From Planctomycetota bacterium (GTDB lineage Bacteria > Planctomycetota > PLA2 > JAEUHO01): a DNA stretch of 64,000 nt. The stretch covers positions 1-64,000 of the forward strand of contig JAJDEN010000039.1 of assembly GCA_029259775.1 (NCBI GenBank). The letters are read 5' to 3'. Every line of letters begins with the position of its first letter. Within the stretch, counting starts at the first letter, position 1. This document shows, in pieces, positions 52,744 through 62,685 of this stretch. The translations under genes and the position numbers were made by a program. The notes below the pieces were generated by a model, which saw nothing but the letters and a program-made list of their open reading frames with translations, was not told the DNA's origin and ran no database searches.

Positions 52744-54087
52744 CTAGCGGAGAGGGATGTCCTCGATGCGGAAGCGGAGGCTGCCCTGCTCCTCCCGCCG
52801 GAACCAGCTCACCCGCAGCGCCTTGGGCTTGCCGCGGGTCCCGCGGTAGGCGCGGGCCGTGATGCGGACCGTGCCGTCGGCGCCGATCGAGCGGCCCCCG
52901 TAGACGCTCACCTGCCGGGTCGAGCCGTCCTCCTCGACGAGGAACGCCTGCAGATTGCGGCGCGCCTTCTCGTCCAGCAGCGTCGCGGTGAAGTCCACCA
53001 CCCACTGTCCGCGGCCGCCCTCCGCCTGCGCGACACTGTGAAACTGGACGCTCTCGTTGCTCCCGGGCTTGGCCGGCTTGCCGTCCGGTCCCAGGCAGCA
53101 CGGCGTCTTGCTGAGGTCGTCCAGCTTGACCGTCACGCGGTCGTGCTGCAGGCGCATCTGCACGCTGAGCTCGAGTGCCGCCAGCATCTGCTTGCAGTCG
53201 ACCTCGGCCGGCTCCAGGTGCACTGTGGTCGTGTGATGCTTCACCGTCGTGCCTACGCCGTAGGACGCGTTGCGCGCCATGGCGGCGGTCGCGCGGTAGC
53301 GCTTGCCGTCAGGATCGCGGGCGACCTCCACCGTGGGGCGATCGTACTGCCCGACCTGCACGAAGGGGGCCCACTCGAGTCGCAGCTTGAGGGCGTAGCG
53401 CGGCAACGTCTCGACGCCGAAGGCACGCGTCGCCGCGACCTCGAGCACCGTGATCTGCATGGGCCCCACCGCACCACGCGGCGCGCGTTTCACGCGCGGG
53501 TCGGCAGCCACGAGGAGCATGCGCCCCGAGCGATCGAACGGCTGCTGCGGGCGCGTGAGCGTGGCCTTCTGGATCGCCGCCAGAACGTCGTAGCAAGGCG
53601 CGTCGGTCAGGTCGAGGGTCAGGGCCTTCTGGAGCAGGGCCTCGGGCGGCTCGATGCGGGAGCCGAGAGCCTCGTCCACCCGCGCGAGGATGTCCTGGAG
53701 CGGCTCGTCCTGGGCCTTCAGCGAGAGCCGGCCGATGCCGCGGAAGTCGCCCGGCGTCACCTGGGCGGCCGTGAGCGTCGGCTTGGCGGGCGCACGCGCC
53801 AGGATCGCGCGCACCGTCCGACGCACCTCCGGGTCGGCGTCGTCCTTCGCGCCCTCGAGCACATCCCGCGCCTGAAGCCCGCGCGCCCGCAGGCTGCGCC
53901 GCGCCGTCTCGCGCACCTCGAAGTCCTCGGACCGGAGTTCCTCGAGCCAGCGCGAAACCTGCTCGTGGATGTCGGGCTGCGCCGCCTTCGGACGAACAGG
54001 CGGCTTGGCGGGCGCGGGACCGTCCTCGGCGCGCACCGGGAGCGCGGGCAGGAGCACGAGCAGCAGCACCGGGAGAACGAGACGCAT
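52744..54087 (-). CDS. secreted protein of unknown function with HEAT-like N-terminus
   Basis: A 447-residue exported protein: signal peptide residues 1-20 (LVLPVLLLVLLPALPVRA). Residues about 40-100 look like HEAT-type helices (SEDFEVRETARRSLRARGLQARDVL, DPEVRRTVRAIL), a common adaptor in planctomycete secreted proteins. The remainder is beta-rich with long strands (ALKLRLEWAPFVQVG, WVVDFTATLLDEKARRNLQAF) and two Cys in TPCCLG. No catalytic motif was recognised. It precedes the selenoprotein pair by 158 bases on the same strand, so co-transcription is possible. Confidence 0.75.
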   Translation of the reverse strand: MRLVLPVLLLVLLPALPVRAEDGPAPAKPPVRPKAAQPDIHEQVSRWLEELRSEDFEVRETARRSLRARGLQARDVLEGAKDDADPEVRRTVRAILARAPAKPTLTAAQVTPGDFRGIGRLSLKAQDEPLQDILARVDEALGSRIEPPEALLQKALTLDLTDAPCYDVLAAIQKATLTRPQQPFDRSGRMLLVAADPRVKRAPRGAVGPMQITVLEVAATRAFGVETLPRYALKLRLEWAPFVQVGQYDRPTVEVARDPDGKRYRATAAMARNASYGVGTTVKHHTTTVHLEPAEVDCKQMLAALELSVQMRLQHDRVTVKLDDLSKTPCCLGPDGKPAKPGSNESVQFHSVAQAEGGRGQWVVDFTATLLDEKARRNLQAFLVEEDGSTRQVSVYGGRSIGADGTVRITARAYRGTRGKPKALRVSWFRREEQGSLRFRIEDIPLR

Positions 54088-54129
54088 CAGGTACCCAGTG
54101 TCGCGCCGAGCCCGGGCACGGGCAACCAG

Positions 54130-56163
54130 CTACGCCGTCGCCAGTTCCTTCTTGTGCCGGGCGATGATGTCGCTCATCAGGTGGGCCGGCACGATGTCGT
54201 AGTGGTCGAGGTGGAAGTCGTAGTCACCCTCGCCTGCGGTCAGGGACCTCAACTCGGTGCTGTACTGCATCATCTCCGAGAGCGGGACGTGGGCCTCGAT
54301 GATCGAGGTCTCGCCCTCCTGGTTCATGCTGCTGATGCGGCCCCGACGGCTATTGAGGTCGCCGGAGATGTCGCCCAGAAAGCGCGCGGGCACCTCGATC
54401 TCGACCTTCATGATCGGCTCGAGGAGCGCGGGCTTGGCCGTGTCGACGGCGGCGCGGAACGCCTGGTGCGACGCCAGCTTGAAGCTGTGCTCGTCGGAGT
54501 CCACGTCGTGGTACTTGCCGAAGTGCACGATCGCCTTCACGTCGACGAACGGATAGCCCGCGACCACGCCATGGGCGAGCGCCTCGCGTACGCCCTTCTC
54601 GACGGCGGGGATGAACTGGCGCGGGATCGTGCCTCCTACCACCTCGTCGGCGAACTCGAACCCGCCGCCGCGCGGCTTCGGCTCGAGCTTGAGGTGGACC
54701 TCGGCGAACTGTCCACGCCCGCCGCTCTGCTTCTTGTGGCGGTAGCTCGCGGCGCCGTTCTGACGAATGGTCTCCATGTACGGCACGCGCGGCTGGCGCG
54801 TGACCGTCTCCACGTTCTTGCGCGCCAGACGCTTCAGCATGATGTCGACGTGGAGCGTGCTCATGCCGCGCACGACCATCTCGCCGGTGGCATCTTCGCG
54901 CTCCGCGACGAACGTCGGGTCGGCCTCGTCCAGTTTGTGGAGTTCGGGGCCGAGCTTGGTCTCGTCGTTGCGGTTCTTCGGCTCGATGGCGAGCGTCACC
55001 TTCGGCTTCGGCGTCGGGATGGCCTGGAAGGACCAGTCGATGCTGCCGTCGGAGACGGTGTCGCCGATACGAATGTCGTCGACCTTGGCCACGGCAATGA
55101 TGTCGCCCGCCGAGGCCGAGGGCACGGCCTTCATGTCCTTGCCCTGCAACTCGAGCAGATCGCCGATGCGCTCGGTCTTGCCCGTACGGGCTACGACCAT
55201 CTGCGTCTTGCTCGGGAGGGTCCCGCTCCACACACGCAGGTAGGCCACCTTGCCCACGTGGGCATCGACGTGGATCTTCCATACCTGCGCCGCGAACGCG
55301 CCACCCACGGCGACGTCGATCTCGTTGCCGTCGGCATCGACGGCCTTGCGCAGAGCCCGTCCGGCGCGCGAGGCGGACGCGGGGCAGTCGTGCGTGATGA
55401 AGTCGAGCAGCTTCTTGACGCCGTTGTCCTTCTCGACCGAAAGGTGCAGCAGGGGCACGATGTTGCCCTGGCGCAGCGCACGCGGGAAGGCCGCGTCGAG
55501 ATCCTCGTGGCTCACCTCGCCTGTCTCGAGGTAGCTCTCCAGCAAGTCGTCGTCGCACTCCACGACGCGATCCGTGGCCTGCTGGCGGTACTTGGCGGCC
55601 GCGTCCTGGAGATGCTCGGGGATCTCCTTCGCGAAGATGTCCGTGACGGACGAGGTCGCGCTGCCGAAGGCGTTCGGCAAGTTGATCGGTACGGCGCGCT
55701 CGCCGATCGAGCTCTGGATTTGCTCGATGAGCCCGTCCGGATCGATGTTCTCGCCCTCGATGCGCGTGATGACGATGACCGTGGCCATGCCCATGTCGCG
55801 CGCGGCACGGAAGAGCCGACGGGTGGCGACGCCTACGCCGTCGTGGGCGTTGACACAGATGATGGCCGTCTCGGACGCGGCCAGGCCGCAAATCGCCTCG
55901 CCGACGAAGTCGAGCGCACCGGGCGTGTCGATCAGGTTGATGTGCCGGCCGTCCCACTTCATGTGCACGGGCGTGGCGACGATGCTGTGCTGGCGGTCCT
56001 TCTCGTCGTCGTCCCAGTCCGTGACGGTGTTCTTCTCACCGATCGAACCCATGCGGCTCGTGACCTTGCAGTGATGGAGCAGGGCCTCGGCGAGGGTCGT
56101 CTTCCCCGCCCCACCGGCACCAATGAGCGTGACGTTGCGGATGTTCTCGGAGCTATGCGCCAT
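54130..56163 (-). CDS. elongation factor G paralogue (EF-G2-like GTPase) with degenerate G motifs
   Basis: A 677-residue five-domain EF-G-like protein. G1 is GAGGAGKT near residue 16, and G3 is DTPGALDF near 80, where the catalytic His of DTPGHVDF is Ala. The G4 motif NKxD is replaced by TRIE (MATVIVITRIEGEN near 131). Domain II, III, IV and V motifs follow, including YRHKKQSGGRGQFAEV and GRISSMNQEGETSIIEAHVPLSEM. Paralogous EF-G2-type proteins are known with altered G3 motifs; the altered guanine-specificity motif is less usual. It may bind the ribosome without normal GTPase cycling. The start is ATG 56163, divergent from the ABC exporter gene. Confidence 0.88.
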   Translation of the reverse strand: MAHSSENIRNVTLIGAGGAGKTTLAEALLHHCKVTSRMGSIGEKNTVTDWDDDEKDRQHSIVATPVHMKWDGRHINLIDTPGALDFVGEAICGLAASETAIICVNAHDGVGVATRRLFRAARDMGMATVIVITRIEGENIDPDGLIEQIQSSIGERAVPINLPNAFGSATSSVTDIFAKEIPEHLQDAAAKYRQQATDRVVECDDDLLESYLETGEVSHEDLDAAFPRALRQGNIVPLLHLSVEKDNGVKKLLDFITHDCPASASRAGRALRKAVDADGNEIDVAVGGAFAAQVWKIHVDAHVGKVAYLRVWSGTLPSKTQMVVARTGKTERIGDLLELQGKDMKAVPSASAGDIIAVAKVDDIRIGDTVSDGSIDWSFQAIPTPKPKVTLAIEPKNRNDETKLGPELHKLDEADPTFVAEREDATGEMVVRGMSTLHVDIMLKRLARKNVETVTRQPRVPYMETIRQNGAASYRHKKQSGGRGQFAEVHLKLEPKPRGGGFEFADEVVGGTIPRQFIPAVEKGVREALAHGVVAGYPFVDVKAIVHFGKYHDVDSDEHSFKLASHQAFRAAVDTAKPALLEPIMKVEIEVPARFLGDISGDLNSRRGRISSMNQEGETSIIEAHVPLSEMMQYSTELRSLTAGEGDYDFHLDHYDIVPAHLMSDIIARHKKELATA

Positions 56164-56415
56164 GAATGGGCTCCTCGTATTCGGCCATTTTTGGGGAGCC
56201 CCGGAATACAGGCATCGGCCCGAGCGGTCAACCGGCAGGACGGATACCTCGCGCGACATCGCGCCCCCCCGCCGCGGCCCTGAAAATGGGCTTTCCTGGG
56301 GTGGCTCGTGCAGCGCTCCTACACTCGCTCGGACGTACGCGGCGGGCCCCCGGCCCACGCGCTGGACGCCAGGCTGACCTGAGGGGTACCTGGCGGAAAC
56401 GGACGACCCACGAGC

Positions 56416-58470
56416 ATGAGCCGCCGCGATCAGGAGAGCGCCGAGAAGCCGGCCGTGGGCTCGAGGGTCCGCCGCATCCGGGACAACATCCACGACATCC
56501 TGCGTTGGGGCCGCCCCCACTGGAAGCCGTTCGTCGCGGCCTTCCTGCTGATGTCGCTGATGTCGTTCATGAACGTCGGCCGCATCGTCGTCGCCCTGCC
56601 TCTGCTCAACAGCCTGGGCCTCGCCGACCTCGCCGCCGATCCCGGAACGAAGGACGGCGACCTCGCCGGTGACATCAAGGACGAGGCCACCGCGAACGCG
56701 GCCGAGCAGGCGAAGAAGCAGGCCGGCGGCTGGCTGGGCCGCACGATGGGCGACTTCGTGGGCTCCATCAACGCCGTCACCGGCCGCTGGATCCCCGACA
56801 GCTGGGTCAACGAGGCGGGCGTCAACGCCAAGCCGGACGAGCAGACGAGGCTCCGGCGGGCGCAGCGCGAGCGCTACGCCACCCTCCTCTCGACGCTGCT
56901 GCTCTTCGGCCTCGTCACGCTGCTCATGTGCGGCGCAACGTACGGGGACACCTATCTCGCGCAACTCGTCCAGCTACGCATCGGCATGGACGTGCGCGAA
57001 GCGGTCTGCCGCAAGGTGCTCGACCAACCCATGGCGTTCTTCGACGAAGGCCGCCGGGGCGACATCTTCCAGCGCGCGCTCACCGACACGGCCGGCTACG
57101 CGCGCGGCCTCTCGATGATCCTCGGCGGCATGCGCAGCTTCCTGCAGGTCGGCTCGAGCATGCTGATCCTGTTCGCGCTGTCGCCCATGCTCACCCTCAT
57201 CACCTTCGTCGGCCTGCCCTTCCTGCTGCCGATGAAGAAGCTCAGCATGCGCACGCTGAAGCGCTCCCACAAGCGACAGGAGGAGTCGACACGCCTCTTC
57301 GAGGCGCTGCACCAGAACCTGTCGGGTGTGCGCACGGTGAAGGCGTTCGGATCCGAGGAGCGCCGGGTCGGCGAGTTCCGCGCAACGGACGAAGCGGTCA
57401 CGGCGCGTGCATTGAAAGTACAGCGCACGAAGTCGACGTCGATGGCACTGGTCGCGTTCATCAACAACTTCCTTGCCGTCCTGCTGATCGTCGGCGGCGG
57501 CTGGTTCATCATGCGCGGCCACCTCAACGTCGGCCTGCCCGAGCTGCTCACGTTCATGCTCGTGCTCGTGAACATGTACCAGCCCATCAAGCGCACCATC
57601 CGCCAGACGAACGACCTGCTCGACGCGATGGCGAGCATCGAGCGCACGACCGAGGTACTCGAGCTGCCGCCGGGCATGCCTGATGCGCCGGACGCCGTCG
57701 ACTTCCCGGGCGTCAAGGAGGCCTTGCGCTTCGAAGACGTGTCCTTCGAGTACGTCGCGGGGCAGCCTGTGCTCAACGGCATCTCGTTCGAGATCCCGCG
57801 GGGCAGCACCGTGGCCGTCGTGGGACCCTCGGGCGCGGGCAAGTCCACGCTCTGCGACATGCTGCTGCGGTTCTACGACCCCACCAGTGGCCGCATCAGC
57901 GTCGATGGCGCGGACATGCGCACCTTCAAGCGCATGAGCTATCTGGAGCGCACGGCGTGTGTGACGCAGACGCCGTTCCTGTTCCACGCCTCCCTCGGAG
58001 AGAACATCCGCGAGGGCAACCATGCCGCGACGGACGAGCAGATCGTCGAAGCGGCCAAGGCCGCGCACATCCACGAGCACATCCTCCGCCAGCCGGGCGG
58101 CTACGACGAGCCGGCCGGCGAGGGCGGCGCGCGCATGTCGGGTGGCCAGCGTCAACGCGTGACCATCGCGCGTGCCCTGGTGCGCGACCCTGACGTGCTC
58201 GTGTTGGACGAAGCGACCGCCAGCCTCGATACGGCCAGCGAGAAGGCCGTGCAGGACGCGCTCGACACGCTGCGCGAGGGCCGCACGACCCTCGTGGTGG
58301 CGCACCGCCTCTCCACGGTTCGCGGCGCGGACAGCATCGTCGTCATGGACGAGGGGCGCGTTGTCGAGCAGGGTACGCACGAGGAGCTCATCGCGCGCGA
58401 CGGCCTCTACGCACAGCTCGTCCGGCTTCAAGACGTCAGCAGCCGCACCAAGCCGCATTCGGCGCCGTAG
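56416..58470 (+). CDS. ABC exporter, MsbA/lipid-type half transporter
   Basis: A 684-residue type IV half-transporter that works as a homodimer. The membrane domain (about 25-405) has an unusual extended periplasmic loop (residues about 70-155) between the first two helices, containing a polar Ala/Lys-rich stretch. The ATPase domain has Walker A GPSGAGKS near 475, the Q-loop TQTPF, the signature MSGGQRQRVTIARAL near 575 and Walker B VLVLDEATASLD, with HRLS as switch. A following glycosyltransferase gene suggests export of a glycolipid or LPS intermediate. Confidence 0.9.
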   Translation: MSRRDQESAEKPAVGSRVRRIRDNIHDILRWGRPHWKPFVAAFLLMSLMSFMNVGRIVVALPLLNSLGLADLAADPGTKDGDLAGDIKDEATANAAEQAKKQAGGWLGRTMGDFVGSINAVTGRWIPDSWVNEAGVNAKPDEQTRLRRAQRERYATLLSTLLLFGLVTLLMCGATYGDTYLAQLVQLRIGMDVREAVCRKVLDQPMAFFDEGRRGDIFQRALTDTAGYARGLSMILGGMRSFLQVGSSMLILFALSPMLTLITFVGLPFLLPMKKLSMRTLKRSHKRQEESTRLFEALHQNLSGVRTVKAFGSEERRVGEFRATDEAVTARALKVQRTKSTSMALVAFINNFLAVLLIVGGGWFIMRGHLNVGLPELLTFMLVLVNMYQPIKRTIRQTNDLLDAMASIERTTEVLELPPGMPDAPDAVDFPGVKEALRFEDVSFEYVAGQPVLNGISFEIPRGSTVAVVGPSGAGKSTLCDMLLRFYDPTSGRISVDGADMRTFKRMSYLERTACVTQTPFLFHASLGENIREGNHAATDEQIVEAAKAAHIHEHILRQPGGYDEPAGEGGARMSGGQRQRVTIARALVRDPDVLVLDEATASLDTASEKAVQDALDTLREGRTTLVVAHRLSTVRGADSIVVMDEGRVVEQGTHEELIARDGLYAQLVRLQDVSSRTKPHSAP

Positions 58471-58483
58471 CTCGGGGCCGCCG

Positions 58484-59569
58484 GTGCGCATCGTCCACAT
58501 CGATCGTCAGCGTTCCTGGACGGGCCAGACCGTGCGCACGTACGCGATCGCCGCGGGCATGCGGGAGCGCGGCCACGAGGTGGCCTTCATCGCCAGCCCC
58601 GACAGCGAGCTCGCCAAGCGTGGCCGGGCGGCGGGCATCGATGTGCTCGAGGTGCCGATGCGAGGCTGGCGCGGCTACCGCTCGGTCCTGAAGATCCGCT
58701 CGTTCCTGAAGGCCCGACCCGTGGATGTGCTGCACTGCCACGGCCCGCGCGACCACCAGTACGCCGTCCTCGCGGCGAACAAGCGCACCGTGCGCCATCT
58801 CGTCCGCACCAAGCACAACCACAGCCACATGCGCTCGGGCTTCCTGAGCCGCATGCTCTTCAACCCCGTGGCGCGCGTGATCACCGTGTCCGAGTGGGTG
58901 CGGCAGGCGTTGATCGAGGATGGCTTGGCGCCGGAACGCGTCAGCACGCTCCACGACGCGATCGACATCGACCGCTTCACCCCCCGTCCGAGAGACCCGG
59001 AGGTCCTCCGCGCCCATGGGCTCGAGGGCGTCGAGACGATCGTCGGCAGCCTCTCGAGCCTGCACCCGCGCAAGGGTGTCGAGGCCACGCTGCGCGCCTA
59101 CCGGCTCGTACGCGATGCGCTCCCGGACGCGAGCATGCGCTGCGTGCTCGTGGGCAAGCGCTTCGAGCAGTGGCAGCCGCTGGTGGCGGAGCTGGGCCTC
59201 GAGGACGAGGTCGTTTTCCCCGGCTACCAGGTCGACCAGCCCGCCTACCTCGCGCTGCTCGACGTCTACGTGCTGCCTTCGCTAAAAGAAGCGCTGGGTA
59301 CGTCGATCGTCGAGGCCATGTGCATGGAGCGGCCGGTCGTCGTGAGCGGCGTCGGCGGCATCCCGGAGGCCGTCACCGAGGGCACGGGCGTCGTGGTCGA
59401 CGATCCGACGCCGGAGAACCTCGCCGCCGAGATCATCGCGCTCGTCCGGGACCCGGAGCGTCGATCGTCGCTCGGCAAAGCGGCCCGTGCACGCGCGCTC
59501 GAACACTTCAGCATGCAGCGCCTGCTCGACGAGACCGAAGCGCTCTACACGTCGCTCATGGCCGAGTGA
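58484..59569 (+). CDS. GT4 glycosyltransferase
   Basis: A 361-residue GT-B enzyme. The N-terminal RQRSWTGQTVRTYAIAAGMRERGHEV is the acceptor-side glycine-rich start, and SLSSLHPRKGVEATLRAYRLV near 185 has the donor-binding R-K-G. The C-terminal ALGTSIVEAMCMERPVVVSGVGGIPEAV carries the conserved E(x)7E. The start is GTG at 58484, 13 bases after the ABC exporter stop, so both are probably one operon acting on a surface glycan. Sugar specificity is unknown. Confidence 0.85.
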   Translation: MRIVHIDRQRSWTGQTVRTYAIAAGMRERGHEVAFIASPDSELAKRGRAAGIDVLEVPMRGWRGYRSVLKIRSFLKARPVDVLHCHGPRDHQYAVLAANKRTVRHLVRTKHNHSHMRSGFLSRMLFNPVARVITVSEWVRQALIEDGLAPERVSTLHDAIDIDRFTPRPRDPEVLRAHGLEGVETIVGSLSSLHPRKGVEATLRAYRLVRDALPDASMRCVLVGKRFEQWQPLVAELGLEDEVVFPGYQVDQPAYLALLDVYVLPSLKEALGTSIVEAMCMERPVVVSGVGGIPEAVTEGTGVVVDDPTPENLAAEIIALVRDPERRSSLGKAARARALEHFSMQRLLDETEALYTSLMAE

Positions 59570-59570
59570 C

Positions 59571-61832
59571 TCAACGGGGCGGCACGCGCAGGGAGAGCAC
59601 CTTGCGCTCGCCGTCGCGCAGCTCCACGGTGTCGAGCGGGATCCACTTGCCCTCGCGGTCCACGCCGACCTCGTAGCGGCCGGCCCCCACATGAATCTCG
59701 AAGCGTCCCTTCGCGTCCGTGACGTCGTACTCATGGATGCCGTCGGGACGGGGGGCGCCCTGCTCGTGCACGTACACCTCCTCGCCGGCCCAGCCGCGGC
59801 CCTTCGCGTCCAGCATGCGACCGGCGATGACGCCGCCATCCCCGAGCACGAAGACGCGGGACGCTTCAGCGTCTCCGGCCGGGAGGCGCATCACCCGCTC
59901 CGTCCCCTCCGATGCCTGGACATCCAATACGACGGGCCCGGTCGCCAGATGATCGAGACGAAACCCGCCGTCCTTGTCGCTCGTGGCAGAGACGCCTGTG
60001 TGATCGCGAGCCTCGATGGTCGCAGCGAAAACGGGACGGCCATCGGGCCGGCGCAGCCGACCCCGCAGCGTCCGCCCCCGCTTGAGGCGAATCCCTCCGA
60101 TCGCGCTCTCGCCGCCCGGTCCCACAACGATAGCGCGCTCGAACGGCGCGAAGCCCTCGGGCATGATCCGCAGCAGGTAGCTTCCCGGGGGGAAGCGGAA
60201 CATGTAGTTGGCCCCTTGGCGGGTCGCGCCGGTCGTCACGACCGCGTCGTCTGTGCGGTAGCGGGCGTTCATCGCCCAGGGCAACTCTCCCCGACCGGGG
60301 AGCACCGGCGTGAGTCGCAGCACGCCGAGCGAGGCCGCCACGAGCACGACGCCGTCCGCCGGCGCGGACACATCCAGCCGTTGCCCCGAGAGCACGGTGC
60401 CGTGCAGCTTGGCCCTGAGGGCGTACCGGCCCGCCGGCAGGCTCTCCAAGCGGAACGCGCCATCGGCCCGCGTCAGGCCGCTGCCGCGCGCCTTGCCCCC
60501 CTCCGTGATGGCCTCCACCGTGGCGCCCGAAATCGGGCGGCCCGCCGAGTCCCGCAGCACACCAAGGATCTCAGTCAGGGGGCTGAGTACGATCCTGCGA
60601 CGCGTCGGCGCTTCGGGTGTCACCTCCACGACGAGGCGCTCACCAGGCCCGTGCCTGACGGTGACGAGGTGCCTTCCCGGCGCCAGGTCCCTGAACAGGA
60701 CGACGCCGTCTTTGCCGACGCGTGCGAATGGGCCGCGGTCGACACGAACGTGCGTTCTCGGGACGGCAAGGTCGCCCTTTTGTCGCACCTCGAGGCGCAA
60801 GATGCAGGCAGGACGCAGTCGTAGCGTCACCGTGACTTCGGGCCGCGCTGAGGTGACCTCGATCTCCTCGACGTCCACTGCTCGCGCATGGCCCGGGGCC
60901 GTCGCCGTCGCGCCATAGACCGCACCGAAGCCGAGGCCGTCGACCTCGTAGCGCCCGCGCTCGTCGGTGGTCGTGTGCAGCAGGGTGTACTGCAGGTTTC
61001 CTCGCGCAGCCGTGTCGCCCTGCGGCGTGAAGACGACGGTCGCGCGCGGTACCGGCCGGCCGCGCGCGTCCTCTACGACGCCGCGCGCGAGACCCGCGGC
61101 CTCCAGCCGTACGTCCAGGCGCGCGCGGTGGTCCGTCTCCCACGCGGCCTCGCCGAGTCTCACATCGACCGGCTCCCGCCGGGTCGCACGCACGATGATC
61201 GCGTGCCAGTCGTACGTGTCCTTGATCCCTTCGAGCGCGTCCCAGAACCGGTACTCGCCGCGCTCGTCCGTCAGCGCGCGTGGACTGCCGTGCACGAGGC
61301 CGACGCGTGCGCGGGGAATCGGCGCGCCATTCTCCACCGCAAGCACCCTGCCGTGCACGAGAACGGCCTCCTTCAACTCGACGAACCACTCGTTCGCCTC
61401 GCCGGCCTTCACCGCGACGCTGCGGCTCACGCCGAAGAGTGGGTCTTGCCCCTTCGCCTCGACGCGCGCCACGCCCGCCGGCAAGCCGACGAAGCGCGCG
61501 TAGCCTCGAGCGTCCGACCTCTCACGCCAGACACGTCCGCCGTCCATGCGCACGGTCACCTCGGCCGTGCGACCGGCGACCTTCCGCTCGGGCCACGCCA
61601 CCCGCATGGTCAGGGACGCGGGCCGCGGAGGTACGGGCACGTCGGCTTCGCCCGCAGGGACGTCCTCCGCCTCCGCTGGCAGCCCCTTCGCCCGCAACTC
61701 GGGCGGGCGCTCGGTCTCGCCGCTGGCTGGTGCGTCGCCGGGCGCGCCGCCACGCTCCTCCTCGGGCCAAAGCGCAAGCAGCAGCGCGAAGACGATGAAT
61801 ACGAGGAGGGCGAGGGCGGGCAGGAGGCGCAC
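59571..61832 (-). CDS. secreted/anchored protein with carboxypeptidase-regulatory-like repeats
   Basis: A 753-residue protein with an N-terminal membrane anchor (LLPALALLVFIVFALLLALW), then an Ala/Pro/Glu-rich linker (about 25-70). The remainder is a series of carboxypeptidase-regulatory-like (CarboxypepD_reg, transthyretin-fold) domains. Typical motifs are G-x-(V/I)-x-(D/E)-x-x-G-x-P-(V/I)-x-x-A-x-V (GVVEDARGRPVPRATVVF, GVLRDSAGRPISGATVEA, GRMLDAKGRGWAGEEVYV) and DERGxYxxxxL. Such proteins are extracellular or periplasmic, often adhesive or structural. The gene converges with the GT4 gene, one base apart. Confidence 0.8.
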   Translation of the reverse strand: MRLLPALALLVFIVFALLLALWPEEERGGAPGDAPASGETERPPELRAKGLPAEAEDVPAGEADVPVPPRPASLTMRVAWPERKVAGRTAEVTVRMDGGRVWRERSDARGYARFVGLPAGVARVEAKGQDPLFGVSRSVAVKAGEANEWFVELKEAVLVHGRVLAVENGAPIPRARVGLVHGSPRALTDERGEYRFWDALEGIKDTYDWHAIIVRATRREPVDVRLGEAAWETDHRARLDVRLEAAGLARGVVEDARGRPVPRATVVFTPQGDTAARGNLQYTLLHTTTDERGRYEVDGLGFGAVYGATATAPGHARAVDVEEIEVTSARPEVTVTLRLRPACILRLEVRQKGDLAVPRTHVRVDRGPFARVGKDGVVLFRDLAPGRHLVTVRHGPGERLVVEVTPEAPTRRRIVLSPLTEILGVLRDSAGRPISGATVEAITEGGKARGSGLTRADGAFRLESLPAGRYALRAKLHGTVLSGQRLDVSAPADGVVLVAASLGVLRLTPVLPGRGELPWAMNARYRTDDAVVTTGATRQGANYMFRFPPGSYLLRIMPEGFAPFERAIVVGPGGESAIGGIRLKRGRTLRGRLRRPDGRPVFAATIEARDHTGVSATSDKDGGFRLDHLATGPVVLDVQASEGTERVMRLPAGDAEASRVFVLGDGGVIAGRMLDAKGRGWAGEEVYVHEQGAPRPDGIHEYDVTDAKGRFEIHVGAGRYEVGVDREGKWIPLDTVELRDGERKVLSLRVPPR

Positions 61833-61881
61833 GGGCTCACACTACCAACGCCCCCCACCGGCCTCTCGGTAGCATGCGGCC

Positions 61882-62685
61882 ATGGAAGACGACACGACGA
61901 GCTTCGAGGTCCATGAGTTCGAGGTCACGGGGTCCGAGGGGCGCCCGGTCCGGGCGGTGAGCCACGGTGAGGAGAGCGCGCCCGCCGTGCTCGTCGCGCA
62001 CGGCTTCAAGGGCTTCAAGGACTGGGGCATGTTCCCCTGGCTGTGCGACGAGATCGCCGGCGCGGGGCTGCGCGCCATCCGCTTCGACTTCTCGCACAAC
62101 GGCGTCGAAGCGACGGACTTCGACCGCCTGGATCTCTTCCTGCTGGATACGCCGAGCCGACACCAGGAGGATCTGGCGGCGCTGGCCGCGGCGGTTCCCG
62201 GACCGCTGGGCTTGCTGGGGCACAGCCGGGGCGGTGGCGACGTGATCCTGTTCGGGGCGGCGGAGCCGCGGGTGGCGTGCGTTGCGACGCTCGCATCGAT
62301 CGCGAGCACGGTCGTGAACGTGCCGGATGCCGAGAAGCATCTGCGCGAGACCGGCTACTACCCCTTCCCGAACGCGCGCACGAAGCAGCTGATGCCGGTG
62401 GGACGGGAGGCGTTCGAGGACGGTGCGCGCCACTCGATCGAGGACGCCGCGCGCTCACTCGAAGCGCCGCTCTTGTTGGTGCACGGCGACGCGGACGACG
62501 CGGTGCCGGTCGCTGCGCAGACGAAGATCGCGGGCTGGCAGCCGAAGGCGGACGTGCTCACGATCGCGGGTGCCGGCCATACGTTCGGTGCGGTCCACCC
62601 CTTCCAGGGACCGACGCCGGCGCTGGAAGAGGCCTCGGCGCGCATCACCGCCCACTTTGTGGAGCATCTGGCCTCGGAAATTTGA
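61882..62685 (+). CDS. alpha/beta hydrolase
   Basis: A 267-residue alpha/beta hydrolase. The nucleophile elbow is GHSRGG near residue 115, with the conserved HGFKGFKDWG oxyanion-region loop near 40. A late aspartate lies in VHGDADDAVP near 205, and a histidine in GAGHTFGAVHPF near 233 completes a plausible triad. There is no signal peptide, so the substrate is cytoplasmic and unknown. The stop lies one base before a CACAGAGGC repeat element. Confidence 0.85.
   Translation: MEDDTTSFEVHEFEVTGSEGRPVRAVSHGEESAPAVLVAHGFKGFKDWGMFPWLCDEIAGAGLRAIRFDFSHNGVEATDFDRLDLFLLDTPSRHQEDLAALAAAVPGPLGLLGHSRGGGDVILFGAAEPRVACVATLASIASTVVNVPDAEKHLRETGYYPFPNARTKQLMPVGREAFEDGARHSIEDAARSLEAPLLLVHGDADDAVPVAAQTKIAGWQPKADVLTIAGAGHTFGAVHPFQGPTPALEEASARITAHFVEHLASEI

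Noticed and set aside
52675..56283. A 1202-codon open frame on the + strand
   Set aside because: It is antisense to EF-G and the secreted protein gene, both with clear family sequence. GC-rich third positions keep the opposite strand open. The same applies to the long frame at 37826-40510 (-) and 8020-10233 (+).
58172..58483. N-terminal extension of the GT4 gene into the ABC exporter
   Set aside because: The extension overlaps the exporter ATPase domain in another frame and has no glycosyltransferase sequence; GTG at 58484 fits the family start.
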